Source: CAWFFV01 sp963814985
GTDB taxonomy: Bacteria > Chloroflexota > Ktedonobacteria > Ktedonobacterales > Ktedonobacteraceae
Assembly (NCBI GenBank): GCA_963814985.1
Contig: CAWFFV010000024.1
Location: 1-51,412, forward strand
Length of the DNA: 51,412 nt
Reading direction: 5' to 3'
Part shown: piece by piece, positions 35,897 through 46,208 of the stretch
How the letters are laid out: every line of letters starts with the position of its first letter
Numbering within the stretch: position 1 is the first letter of the stretch
Notes under the pieces: generated by a model
What the model was told of the DNA's origin: nothing
The model's input: the letters and a program-made list of their open reading frames with translations, nothing else
Database searches by the model: none
Made by a program: the position numbers and the translations under genes

Positions 35897-36070
35897 TTCC
35901 TCTCGCATTCCGGTTTTTCTGGTTTTGTTCTGGTTATTTTCCGGTCGTGTTCCGGTTTTTCTGGTTTTGTTCTGATTGTTTTCCTCTCGCGTTCTGGTTT
36001 TTCTGGTTTTGTTCTGGTTATTTTCCGGTCACGTTCCGGTTCTGTTCTGCTCATGATCCTGTCCCGTTCT
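35897..36070 (-). repeat. Phased GGAA repeat array C (complement orientation)
   Basis: TTCC/TTCT cores at 35897, 35908, 35917, 35928, 35939, 35950, 35959, 35970, 35981, 35992, 36001, 36012, 36023, 36034, 36045 and 36067. The step pattern 9-11-11-11 (42 bp) repeats three times. Read on the minus strand this is the same unit as array A (CCGGAACACGA, CCAGAACAAAA). It ends about 90 bases before the first transfer gene. The largest array of the family. Confidence 0.8.
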
Positions 36071-36162
36071 GCTGATCTCCTGGTCTCATTTGCTACACTG
36101 AACATCGAAGTGGGTGGCAAGTGCGAGGGCCTTGAGCATGATGAAAGATGAGAGAAGAACCG

Positions 36163-37002
36163 ATGATTTTGGGATTCAACCTGTTGCAATGGATCGTGGA
36201 TCGGATCACCGAGGCTATGAATGGACTCAGCCCGATCCAACCACTGGTGAACCTGATTGCCAGTACGCCGCTCGAATTCACCACACAAAATGCTGTTGTC
36301 ATGGGAGCATGGGGAACGATGACCGCTGTCGCCGATGTCCTCCTTGGCCTCTTCATTGTCATCGGAGCCATTCAAATGATGTATGGGGAAAGCACTGGCA
36401 CCTTACGCATGCCAGTGGGTCAGTTCGTCTCCAAAGCCATCTTGACGGCAATCCTCATCCACCTGTCAGCCTTTCTCGGTGAAAACCTCCTGGTCTTCAA
36501 CAATTTGTTGTGTGCAACCGTTCGGGCAAATATTCAGGATTTCATTCGGATGGTCAATAACGGGCAACTCTTCCAGAACAAGCAACTGGTGATTCTGGCC
36601 ATTGTCCTGACGATCGTGTTTGGAGTCAGCCTCTTTCGGGTCGTTTTCCAGGCAATCAAGAGAGTGATCCGTTTTAACGTCCTCTTTGTCCTCTCAGGGC
36701 TTGCATTTCTAACATCGTTTCATCCAGCAACCACGCCGGTCTTCTCGGCCTGGGCACGCATGTATGTCGTCACCATCTTCGAGCAATTTGTCCAGTTCCT
36801 GACCTTTGGATTGGGTCTTCAGTTCCTCATTGCTACCAAACAAACAGGGTTAACGGGTTTCATCCTGGCGATCGCCATGTTGAATATGACTGCCGAGATT
36901 CCGTCCCTGCTTGCGCGCTTTGGTGTATCGGCAGGAGGCCAGGGAGGCGGTCTCGGTTCCCTTATCAATACAGGGGTCAAGGCTGCAATCCTGCTCACAT
37001 AG
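36163..37002 (+). CDS. TrbL/VirB6-like conjugation membrane protein, 279 aa
   Basis: A polytopic membrane protein with about six helices, for example GTMTAVADVLLGLFIVIGAI, VSKAILTAILIHLSAFLG, QLVILAIVLTIVFGVSLF and FVQFLTFGLGLQFLIA, and a glycine-rich end (GVSAGGQGGGLGSLINTG). Size, topology and position before a VirB2-like and a VirB4 gene fit the TrbL/VirB6 inner-membrane channel of type IV secretion systems. The ATG at 36163 (AGAGAAG upstream) is preferred; an ATG five codons earlier is in frame. First gene of the transfer operon, just after phased array C. Confidence 0.7.
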   Translation: MILGFNLLQWIVDRITEAMNGLSPIQPLVNLIASTPLEFTTQNAVVMGAWGTMTAVADVLLGLFIVIGAIQMMYGESTGTLRMPVGQFVSKAILTAILIHLSAFLGENLLVFNNLLCATVRANIQDFIRMVNNGQLFQNKQLVILAIVLTIVFGVSLFRVVFQAIKRVIRFNVLFVLSGLAFLTSFHPATTPVFSAWARMYVVTIFEQFVQFLTFGLGLQFLIATKQTGLTGFILAIAMLNMTAEIPSLLARFGVSAGGQGGGLGSLINTGVKAAILLT

Positions 37003-37037
37003 TCTGGCACACCATTTGAGACAGAAAGGAAATCATT

Positions 37038-37286
37038 ATGAACACATTAACACACTTGAATGCTGTTATCACTTTGCTGCAACAGAATGCCGCCAAGATT
37101 GGCATCACCGTAGCAGGGCTGCTTGTCGCCGTCTACTGTGTCGGCATTATGTTGAACAACGACAATTCGCCTGCAGCACGTAGTGAGCGCTGGACGCACC
37201 TCAAAAGAGTCTTCATCTGTGCAGCCATCATTGCTGCTACGGGAGCGTTCGTCCAGTTCGCTATCAGTCTTGGGAGTATGCTGTAG
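37038..37286 (+). CDS. VirB2/pilin-like small membrane protein, 82 aa
   Basis: Starts at ATG 37038 with AAAGGAAA. Two hydrophobic segments, IGITVAGLLVAVYCVGIML and VFICAAIIAATGAFVQFAIS, are separated by a short charged loop (NDNSPAARSERWTHLKR). That is the two-helix layout of VirB2/TrbC-type major pilins in actinobacterial and Chloroflexota conjugation systems. There is no obvious signal-peptidase site. It lies 35 bases after the VirB6-like gene and upstream of virB4, consistent with a T4SS operon. Confidence 0.65.
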   Translation: MNTLTHLNAVITLLQQNAAKIGITVAGLLVAVYCVGIMLNNDNSPAARSERWTHLKRVFICAAIIAATGAFVQFAISLGSML

Positions 37287-37371
37287 CGTTGTCCACCGTC
37301 CTGATGACAGGATCGCACGACGAAAGGAGGCGGGCAGGTGCAATACTCATTGTTCAATTGCACCTGTCCCA

Positions 37372-40342
37372 ATGATGCAAGAACACAACACATCTCCATT
37401 GCGAAAAGAGGTTCCTGGCCATCTTCTCCAGTTCGAGGAGAAGATTTTCGGCATGTCGCTCACTCAATTGCTAACCGATTTGGGAGCCTTGTTTGGTCTG
37501 CTTGCCGTGACGACATCTGTACCCTTGGTTCCCCGAATCGTGATGAATGTCCTCATCATGATAGGAGTGCTCATCCTCGTTCATGGCAAGGTTGGTGACG
37601 ACACGATGCTCTTCCGGCTGTATCTCATCGGTCGTGCCAGGTTCCTGCCCCTGCGTACGGTTTGGCGAACACCACATGCTCAAATTCCGAAGGGAGAACC
37701 AGGCTCAGTCCAGGATTGCTGGATACAGCTCAACGAACTGGATCATGGGATGGCAGGCATGGTCACAGAGCGTCAAAACCAGAAGGAGCCTCATGCTCAC
37801 TATTGGGCCATCTTTGAAGTTGAGAGCCAGCAGAATGTGCGCTTTCTGGCCGAGACGGAGCAGGTTCGTATCGCTAACCGTTTGAAGCAGTTCCTTGATG
37901 GCCTGGGCTTCCCACTTAAATTCATCTTCCTTGTCGAGACGGTGGATCAGGAACATGATCCTGCTCTGCTTGCTCAGCGCCAGGTGCTCTCTCACGCGGA
38001 CACGACCTCGCAGTTCTACACGTTGCAGAGGGAAAGCCTCAAGCATCAGCAGACCTCATCGCAACAATGCACCGTTACCCGTCACTTTGTGATCGTGTCT
38101 GCTTCCACGAGTGAACTCGCACGCAGATCGGTCGACGGTACGCAACGCTCTCCTCTGATGCATCTCTTTGGGTTGATCTGGCCGAAGAAGGCACTAGAGG
38201 TGACACGGGAACAGGTCAAGTCACAGTTGCGCATTCGTGTTTCTCTGGTCAAGAAGGCCCTTCAGCACCTCGATGTCCATGCGACCCTGCTTGACGATGC
38301 CGCCATGTTGCAGGCATACGTCTCCTGCCTTGCCCTTGGCACGCACGTGCCGTCCTATAACGTCGAGGTCGGCGATGAAGAGAAGCCAATCGATGCAGAG
38401 AACGCTACAGGACAGCACAAAGCCTTTGCGAAAGAATTGACTGTCTCCATGAGAAAGATTGCCGAGTCGGGAACAAGCCAGCACTGTTGGAAGAAACGTA
38501 TCACTGGCCTGCATCGTACTGTTGTCTACGAGAGCCACAACAACCAGGCACGTATTGAGCAAGGAGCGATGCGTCTGGCGGACCTGATTGCTCCCTCTGC
38601 TGTTGCGCTCCTTCGAGATGCGGTTGAGGTCACGGTACACGGCGAGAAACGCTACCAGCGCTACTACGAAATCACTGGCTTTGCTCCTGAACTCATGTGT
38701 GGCTGGCAAGAGGAACTAACAGGACTTTCCCTTCCTATGATCATCATGTTGCGCTGTGATCCCATTGAGAGTCGTCTCATGATCAAGAAGCTGGAGTTGC
38801 ACCTGACCAGGCTGGAAAGCCAAAAACTAGCGGACCAAAAGGCGCTGCGCCTCACCAAAGCTGACCAGAAGGTTGAAGCGGAGCAAGTCAGAGCCGTGAT
38901 GGATGCTCTCGCACGCAACAAGCTCAAGATCTTTGCTGTGCAGATGGTCATTGGCATCCATGCCTCAAGTACCGAGCGGTTAGAGCAACGTGCCAACTAC
39001 CTGCTCTCGCATCTGCGCGATCTCCAGCTCCGTGTGCGACCACTGACACGACGTCATGACATGGCCTGGCAGGCATGCTTCCCCGCTGATCTCACCGTTC
39101 TGGACACGTTCACCAATCTACCGTCGGATGTGCTTTCGACCTTTCTGAACTGGTCTACAGGGATGGTTGGGACACCGGCTGGGGCCTATCTGGGCACCAC
39201 TGGCTCAGGCTTTTCTCAGCGTCCGGTCTACTTCAACCCTTGGGATAGCCAGAAGAAACTGCCAAATCCGCATGTGGTGATCTGTGGTGAGAGTGGCATG
39301 GGCAAGTCATGGTTGGCGAAAACGTTGATTCTCGGCCTGTTATGCAACAGAATTGCCGATGCTGTGGTTCTCGATCGTGATGGCGACTATGACGCTATTC
39401 ATGAATACTTGCGTGGGGAAAGCCAGCGTTTCAATCTGGCAGGGCGCTGCCCAGTCAATATCATGGATATTCCCTATGGGCCTGCCGATGTCAATCTGGA
39501 TGACCCAGGCGACCTGTTGGCAGAGTTTATTGAGAACCATCTGTTACTTGGTCTCTCGTTGCTCTACGGCGAAACACTCACCAAAGCCCAGGAAGCCTTT
39601 CTTACCCATGCGGCCCGCGAAGCCTATGCAGCAAAGGGTCTGACGCTCGAAGCCATCCGACGTGATCCGAACACACTCTTACGTGAGCCTCCAGTATTCG
39701 CCGACCTGATCCAGGCCATGAAGAACGTCCCTGCATCCTCAGAGTCGATGCGACTGGCCCTTCTTGGAGCGCTTTGAGAATGTTGCCTATCTCTTCCCTG
39801 GTCAGACGACGGTCGAGATTACCTGTCCACTTACAATTTTTAACATTCATACATTGGATGAGAAGTGGTACCCATTGATGATCTATGTTATACAAAACTT
39901 TCTGCAACGACATCGGGCATTGAGACGCGATGATCGCTATCTGGCTTATGTTGTGGAAGAGGCTTCATACATGCTCAAACATCCCGCAGGGAAGCGCTAT
40001 CTGGAATCAGGCTCACGCGGGTTCCGTAAGCTGGGAATTGCGCAAATAACGCTCTCGCAACACCCAGCGGATTTCCTGGAGGACGGGCAGGTCATCATCT
40101 CGAATGCAGGTACCTGCTTCTTCCTTGGTATGCAGCGTCATGCAGCGAGATCACTCAAACTCGCCGAGGAACTGGAGCGCGTCCTCGAAGAGGGAGTCTC
40201 AGGGCGTGCTATCGTGCGTTGTGGACGGGAATACGCTGCCATTGAGGTTGCCAGGCAGAGTCAACTTCATCGTGCCATCATGACAACAGACCCACGAGAA
40301 CGCCGAAAGCTTCGGCAACAGCAAAGGAGTGAATGGTGTTAA
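37372..40342 (+). CDS. virB4: VirB3-VirB4 type transfer ATPase with +1 frame change
   Basis: The N-terminus (EHNTSPLRKEVPGHLLQFEE ... LGALFGLLAVTTSVPLVP, IVMNVLIMIGVLILVH) is a PrgI/VirB3-like two-helix domain fused to a VirB4 ATPase. Walker A is GESGMGKSWLAKT (about 39290) and Walker B VVEEASYML (about 39955). The first frame stops at TGA 39775-39777; the second continues ENVAYLFPGQTTVEITCPLT to 40342 in the +1 frame. The stop context is GGAG-CG-CTT-TGA, like the RF2 programmed site. A one-base insertion is the simpler alternative. The start is uncertain: an AAAGGAGG at 37323-37330 matches a GTG at 37338 in a different frame, whereas ATG 37372 lacks a ribosome site. It energises pilus assembly and DNA transfer. 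Confidence 0.8.
39764..39780 (+). promoter_or_regulatory. RF2-like +1 frameshift site candidate in virB4
   Basis: TTGGAGCGCTTTGAGAA: the zero frame reads GGA GCG CTT TGA. Slippage of the CTT tRNA by one base to TTT continues GAG AAT GTT in the frame of the rest of VirB4. GGAG two bases before CTT resembles the internal Shine-Dalgarno of prfB, which sits three bases before. Not proven; a random indel gives the same picture. Confidence 0.35.
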
Positions 40343-40450
40343 ACATTTCTATCGTGTCCAGGACGCTCACCGGCCTCCGTTCGGATATTCATCCAGAAGC
40401 TCCTGGGAAGGGACCAACAGACACACCCACCGAGGAATGCTCCTGGCCGC

Positions 40451-43400
40451 GTGAGGCGTGCTCAGATCATGCCGCAGGGAGGACAGTTCCTGGCACTCAT
40501 CGTGCCTTCCGACGAAGGTGAACGTCAAGCCCAGGCGATGGAGAACTGGTTCCAAGCCTGCGCCAGCGATGAACCGTTCGCATTGGAACTGGTTGGCACC
40601 AGGCGGGAGCAAGGCTTTCTGCTCAGGGCCAGTTCACAGACGCAACTGACCATGCTCTGTAAGCAGTTGGAAGCACAATATCCGCAGGCCGAGATCCAAC
40701 GTGTTGCCCAGCATGCTGACCCGCTCATTGTACATGCAGGAGAACACGCTGTCGTTGGGGAATTCTCTCTGGCGCAGCCAAGCTATCTTCCGCTGAAAAC
40801 GTTCACGGGCAACGCTCTGGCTGAGCCTGGTGCAGATCCTCTTGCAGGGCTTCTTGCCAACATGGAAGCCGTTGGCTCTGGTCAGCGGATCATTGCCCAG
40901 CTGGCTCTGGTGCGTGCTCCTGAGAGTTGGCTCTCCACCGATATTCGCAAGTCGGTGGAGCATGCGCTCCAACCAGAGCGGGATGAACGGGCTGCATCGA
41001 TGAAAAACACGACGACGCACAGTGATACCGACGAAGGCATCAAACTGGTCGTGCTCATCGCTCTCATGCTCTCCTGTCTCTTTGTCTTTCGCTGGTATCG
41101 AGAACATGCCTGGGTGCCACTCACACTCCTCGGTGTGGCACTCATTATTGGCCTCATAGCATTGTTGTGGTGGTTTCTCTTCCAGAAGAGACCGCCGATC
41201 TATGACATGAAGCTCGTTTCAGAGAAAATGGCGCGAGCAGGCTTCTATAGCCAACTGCGTGTGATCGTGATTGGGAGCCAGCAAGTCACTACAAAGTCAG
41301 AGTTGAGAACACATCTCTCGATGATGGAGGTGGCATATCGTCAGTTCACGCTTGCCTCATCCAATAGTCTGTGCCTCGAACGCACCACGTACCTCCACAA
41401 GCCTGACCGGAAAGCAAGGCGGCTTCCCGATGTGCTATATGCCTTCCCATATGCCCATTTTCTGCTCCGCTTGCTCCACGGCGGAGCATACTCCTGGCAG
41501 GTTCTCAACTCCCTTGAGCTGTCTGGCATGTTCCATCTCCCACAAGAAACGACCGATTTACCGCTGGTTCGCAGAGTCTCACTCAAAGGGTTGCTCGCAT
41601 CTCCGGAGATTGCACATCAGATCGAGCAGATGTCTGCTCCCTTTCCACCGGCACTCATTGGCTCCTCACAGCATCGCCGCCACAGCGTGCCGGTCTCCCT
41701 CCCGTTTGATGCTCTGTTCTCACATAAGTTCTTCGCAGGCATGTCTCGTAGCGGGAAGTCTGTGCTGATTCAGCTCCTCACCAGTGCTGCCATGCAGCCG
41801 CTGCAACCAGATTGGCAAGGAACCACTCTCCAACCAGGTGTGTTTGTCGCTGATCCCCATCGCGATCTCATCATGGACATCCTCAAGCTTGTGCCGCCAT
41901 CTCGCGCACAGGACGTGTTACTTCTGGATATGACAGATACACAGTTCCCAGTGGCTCTTAACCCATTGGATGCAAGCATGGGATTGACACGTGACCAGGC
42001 GGTTTCCAACCTCATGTCCTCCTTTCAAAAGATCTGGGCAGAACAATGGGGGCCACGCATGGCCTACTTTCTCAACTCTGTCTGCTTGTTGCTCTACACC
42101 CTCAACGAGCAACTTGTCCAGGCGGGACGAGCAGAAGAGCAATATACATTGCTCGATATCAATCCCCTGTTGCAATATCGGGATTATGCTGTCCAGGTTC
42201 TGAGTCAGCTCGACATGAGTGAAATCTGGCACCAGGAAATCATGGCATTCTGGCAGACCTCGTACTTTTCGCTCAATCCCGCCTTCAAAAACGAGGTGAT
42301 CATGCCAATTCTCTCCAAGATCGGCGTGTTCAATGATAATAGCCAGCTCCGGCGTATTGTTGGCCAACCCATCACGAAAGCACCGGTCTCTCAGGCGGTA
42401 ACGGATGGGAAAATCGTGCTCTGTGCGCTGTCAGCCAGGGATATGGATGATAGTGCCGTGAACATTCTTGGCTCGACCTTGATCAACCTGTTACACCGCG
42501 CATTTGGCCTGCAACAACATCTTCCGCTGAAACAACGACGGAAGGTCTTTGTCGCTCTCGATGAGTTTCAGAACTTCTCTGGGAGTGATTTCGATAAATT
42601 GTTGTCTGAGGATGCCAAGTATGGCTGTGCGATGCTGCTGGCCACTCAGAGCCTGAGACGACTGAATAAGATCCGTGACGGCCTGCTCGAAACGGTGCTC
42701 TCGAATTGTCAGCACCTCTTCGTCTTTCGCATCTCTGCCGCTGATGCGAAGGTTCTGGAAGGAGAGCTTCAGGAGAAGGTTACGGTCAAGCATCTGATCA
42801 GTCAGCCAGGACTGCATTGTTATGCACGGCTGGCCATTGCAGGCTACCCAATTCAGATTGTCTCGGTCTCGCTGGTGCATCCTGCCAGTTGGGAGGAGGA
42901 TACAGAGCGAGATCGTTTGGTTGAACAGATCCGACGTATGAACCAAGCCAGATCTCTTCCCGCTGCGTCTGTCGATCGGCACCACGAAGAGCATCTGCGT
43001 CGTTTCCTCGATGTCGGTGCATCTGCAAAGAGAATCCAGCGTGAGGCGACGGCGGCACGCACCAAAAAACTGGAGCGGGAAAATGCCGACCAACTGGCCC
43101 AAGAGGTACAGGCCGCACAAGTGATCAGAGGAACAAAGCAATCTCTTGACCCAGGACAGATTGTGCAAACAGCAGAATTGGCGACAGAGAGCCAGGAGAA
43201 CCAGCGTCAAGACCAGAGTCAGAGGGCAAATGCTGACAGCAAACAACGTCAACAAGGGACACGCAACCATCGACGGAGCCGTCGCACCGGCAAAAAACCG
43301 GTGGGTGTGCCTCCTCCATCGCCCTCGACAACGCAAGCCGACCAGGACGAGAACAGCACAAGCCGTCTGCCACACGGTTCTGGTGGCGGATTCATCGTGA

Positions 43401-43453
43401 GTGGAACAAGCTGGGGAACTTCGACGGGATATGAAGGGCGTGAGCGTGGATAG
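40451..43453 (+). CDS. Type IV coupling protein (TraD/VirD4-like), 1000 aa
   Basis: An unbroken frame. The N-terminal soluble domain (about 1-190) is followed by two membrane helices at about 198-214 and 222-244 (WVPLTLLGVALIIGLIALLW) and a large ATPase domain with Walker A GMSRSGKSVLI (about 430-440), ADPHRDLIMDIL and Walker B VFVALDEFQNF. TraM-recognition-like features follow (GCAMLLATQSLRRLNKIRDG), then a Gln/Arg-rich disordered tail from about 850. It should couple the relaxosome to the channel. GTG 40451 has a poor ribosome site. A perfect AAAGGAG with ATG at 40333, overlapping the virB4 stop, opens a different frame (MVLNISIVSRTLTGLRSDIH), so a frameshift in the first 40 codons is likely. 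Confidence 0.85.
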   Translation: MRRAQIMPQGGQFLALIVPSDEGERQAQAMENWFQACASDEPFALELVGTRREQGFLLRASSQTQLTMLCKQLEAQYPQAEIQRVAQHADPLIVHAGEHAVVGEFSLAQPSYLPLKTFTGNALAEPGADPLAGLLANMEAVGSGQRIIAQLALVRAPESWLSTDIRKSVEHALQPERDERAASMKNTTTHSDTDEGIKLVVLIALMLSCLFVFRWYREHAWVPLTLLGVALIIGLIALLWWFLFQKRPPIYDMKLVSEKMARAGFYSQLRVIVIGSQQVTTKSELRTHLSMMEVAYRQFTLASSNSLCLERTTYLHKPDRKARRLPDVLYAFPYAHFLLRLLHGGAYSWQVLNSLELSGMFHLPQETTDLPLVRRVSLKGLLASPEIAHQIEQMSAPFPPALIGSSQHRRHSVPVSLPFDALFSHKFFAGMSRSGKSVLIQLLTSAAMQPLQPDWQGTTLQPGVFVADPHRDLIMDILKLVPPSRAQDVLLLDMTDTQFPVALNPLDASMGLTRDQAVSNLMSSFQKIWAEQWGPRMAYFLNSVCLLLYTLNEQLVQAGRAEEQYTLLDINPLLQYRDYAVQVLSQLDMSEIWHQEIMAFWQTSYFSLNPAFKNEVIMPILSKIGVFNDNSQLRRIVGQPITKAPVSQAVTDGKIVLCALSARDMDDSAVNILGSTLINLLHRAFGLQQHLPLKQRRKVFVALDEFQNFSGSDFDKLLSEDAKYGCAMLLATQSLRRLNKIRDGLLETVLSNCQHLFVFRISAADAKVLEGELQEKVTVKHLISQPGLHCYARLAIAGYPIQIVSVSLVHPASWEEDTERDRLVEQIRRMNQARSLPAASVDRHHEEHLRRFLDVGASAKRIQREATAARTKKLERENADQLAQEVQAAQVIRGTKQSLDPGQIVQTAELATESQENQRQDQSQRANADSKQRQQGTRNHRRSRRTGKKPVGVPPPSPSTTQADQDENSTSRLPHGSGGGFIVSGTSWGTSTGYEGRERG

Positions 43454-43516
43454 GTCGATCTTGCTTCCCGAAAATCCTCTGATTGTACGCCCAGGCAGAA
43501 AGGTAGAGAATATCTC

Positions 43517-45516
43517 ATGAGCATGCTTTCTCCTCTCTCTCGGTCCCAGTTCACCCAAGATTGCCTGGCTTCTCTTCTTGCCTCGGAGCCTGTCCAGGAC
43601 CTCTATCCGCACCTGCTCCGGTGGCTTGTCTGGTTTCCCTTGCTTTCCACCTCCGAATTGACCCGTCTTGAACGGGCACGGCTGGCAAAACGAGGCATGA
43701 CCAGGAGTCACAGCCGAGTCGCCGCTCAGACTCCAGAAACTGAGGACACTTCAGCTCGTCGCACATCTGGTCATCAATGAACCAGGCTGGCCTCCACACC
43801 AGCATCGCTACCATCTGACGGACGCAGGACTCTACGTGTTTGCTGCTCTCTTCGATCCACCGCTTTCCGTCCCCAGGCTAGCGCAAGCCTATGCCGTTGA
43901 GCGAGCTGATCTGATTGCTCGATTGGCACGCATCGATATCCACCTGGCGTTGGCGGAGTTCTCGACCAGGCTTTTCGCCGAAGGAAGTGCTCAAGGCTAC
44001 CCGCTGGTAAGCTATCAGCAGCCTTGGGCGCAGACCGATATCATTTTTGGGCATCGACAAACACTGCGTTATGATGCAGCGTTCCTGCTGGCTAGCCCAC
44101 AGAGAACGGAACATGCCTTCTACGTTCGTGTCGATACTGATGAGCGCAACCCCTTTGACCGGAAGCGAGAACGCATCCTGTTGTTGAGGCTCCTCAACCT
44201 GCGTCATGCGCTCCATCTGCAACGAGAGACGATGCCACAACTGCTCATCATCACCAGAGCATCACGTCTGGCCGCCTGGGGAGAACTCCTTTCTCGTTGC
44301 AGTGAACAGCGTGGCACGGCGCTGCTCGATGGAGCCATCACCACCCTGGACCATCTGCAACGTTGCGGTGCACACGGGCCAATCTGGTGGACCTTTGCAA
44401 CGTTAGTGCAACGTATCAATGGCAGCTCCCTCGCAAATCTAACTGATCCCTCGGTGCGACTCTCCGATCTGATGGGAGTGCCAGCGACTCAGTCCCTGGC
44501 CGAACGCTTCTCACAACGACAGACCTTTGCACATCTGCTGACAGAACGCAACAGCAATTCCTTGCGTCAAACGGTGAAACCACTGCCATCCTATGTTGGC
44601 AAATCACTCATGGACGAGACCGTTGCATGCGTAGCACATCCCTGGCCGATGCTCTCAGCGGAACGAAAATGGAACAGCAAGAGGCAACCGCACTGCTCAA
44701 TCTCGCGCTTTCTGCCATGCAAAAGGATCTGCTATTCTGGCTCACCCATCATCCGCTTCTCACGGTCCATCATCTGGCAACGCTTCACCATCCAGGAGCA
44801 CGAGATGTACGAGGAGTCCAAAAGCAAATGGTTGGTCTTTCTGCTCTGAACCTGCTCGTTCCGTTCTCGTGGTCTGGCCCACGATCCTGGCGCGAACGTG
44901 AGCGGTACCTGTTAGCGGAATCTGCATTGCGATACAGTGCCTTGCGTGAAGGGAGACAGGCCACGTATTATTTGCTCCCCGAAGAGGATAAAAAGAAGAA
45001 TGGGGTACCAGCACTCTCCATCCAGCGTGGTACTTCTGGACTCTTTGCCCAGATGAAACACACCCATGGTCTGTACGAATGTATGGCTCATCTCGTGGCA
45101 CTGAGACGCATCGCGAGGGAGGGCAGATTCTTGCCTGGAAAAGCGCACATGAGTCTCTTCGCTGGTATCGTGATCCTCTCACCTTCACGCTTATGCAGAT
45201 CAGACCAGATGCTGAGATCATCTACCAAGCTGAGGGACAGAGAATCCCGCAGAGCATCCTGGTGGAATATGACCGTGCGACGAGCACGAGGCGTGAGTAC
45301 GAGGCAAAATTTCAGAGCTACGCAGACTACCAGGACACGACTCGTCTCACGCTTCCCACAATCCTGATGATCACGCAAGATGACCAGACAGCCCAGCTCA
45401 TTCGCACCTGTATCGAGGCCGTGGGAGCCAATCTCTCCATTGTTCTCGTTCTAGAGGAACAGGTTCGGTGTCATGGCCTGCGAACACTGCTCTCGTCAAA
45501 TGTCCGACCGCTCTAG
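43517..45516 (+). pseudogene. Replication-relaxation family protein in four frames
   Basis: Four consecutive frames read as one protein of about 660 codons: MSMLSPLSRSQFTQDCLASL with a winged-helix (LLSTSELTRLERARLAKRGM); a break near 43720; LVAHLVINEPGWPPHQHRYH and LTDAGLYVFAALFDPP; a break near 44660; QKDLLFWLTHHPLLTVHHLA, a second winged-helix; a break in GAGGGAGGG near 45125; then HESLRWYRDPLTFTLMQIRP and DAEIIYQ...ILVEYDRATSTRREYEAKF, the nuclease-like domain of the Replic_Relax family. The ATG 43517 has AAAGGTAG upstream. Its place after virB4 and T4CP genes is typical and suggests a role in relaxosome or plasmid replication. With three breaks it is probably inactive unless the breaks are assembly errors. 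Confidence 0.65.
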
Positions 45517-45691
45517 AGTCTGTTAGTGATTTAATTTCGAATCCTGGTCAGGGAGTCTTATATGGAGATATTCCGCATAAGATATAGTTGGGCAGATGCA
45601 AGTAGGACAGGGTTTCTCTTCACTACATGAATGGATTACAATAGAGATGAATGGAAGGAATGTGAAAATCTCTGTTCATGAAAGGTACAAT

Positions 45692-46208
45692 ATGATCCTT
45701 CCGAAAGATCGCGACCCTCGCTTCATCACCATCCGCCGCGGTGGGACGCTCACCGATTCAGACCATCACCTGCTCGCCCTGTGGGCGGCGGCGTGTGCGG
45801 AGCACGTCCTGCACCTCTTCGAGTCGGCGCAAGCCTTCGGACCCGCGGCCTCGCCAGGCAATCGAGCAGGCTCGGGCATGGGCGCGCGGCGAGATCACGA
45901 TGTCCCAGGCTCGCGCGGCGGCCGGCCATGCGATGGCGGCGGCCAGGGATCTGAGCGGAGCGGCGCGCCATGCCGCGTATGCTGCCGGTCAGGCGGCGGC
46001 GGTGGCGCACGTCGCCGCGCACGAGCTCGGCGCTGCAGCCTACGCGATCAAGGCCGCGCGCGCGGCTGCGCCTGAAGGCGAGGGCGAGAGTACCGGCCGG
46101 CTCGAGTGCCGATGGCAGCGCGACCAGCTGCCGGACGCGATTCGCGATCTTGTCCTGGACGATCAGCGGTTGCGAAACGACATCTGCTGGTCGGTATTCG
46201 ACTGCTGA
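45692..46208 (+). pseudogene. Imm5-type putative immunity protein, one frameshift
   Basis: From ATG 45692 (AAAGG upstream) the frame reads MILPKDRDPRFITIRRGGTL, then LLALWAAACAEHVLHLFESA. An extra base near 45833 shifts it. The second frame gives SDPRPRQAIEQARAWARGEI, AAGHAMAAARDLSGAARHAA, YAAGQAAAVAHVAAHELGAA and WQRDQLPDAIRDLVLDDQRL, ending in WSVFDC. This is the Ala-rich helical Imm5 family of putative toxin-immunity proteins. The DNA is visibly far richer in G+C than its surroundings, pointing to recent transfer. No matching toxin gene is adjacent. Removing one base restores a full-length gene of about 171 residues. Confidence 0.75.

Larger units (their letters stand above)
35014..36162. 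other. 1.1-kb noncoding region before transfer operon
   Basis: Apart from the 110-bp tandem repeats (35100-35760) and phased array C (35897-36070), I see no gene. Long open frames on the minus strand here are by-products of the repeats (RTKPEKPEHDRK-type reading). The region directly precedes the conjugation genes and is a candidate for oriT, centromere or operon control. Confidence 0.5.

Noticed and set aside
35464..36375. A 303-residue minus-strand reading frame with RTKPEKPEHDRK repeats
   Set aside because: It reads through the 110-bp repeats and array C and overlaps the start of the VirB6-like gene on the other strand. No ribosome site or family.
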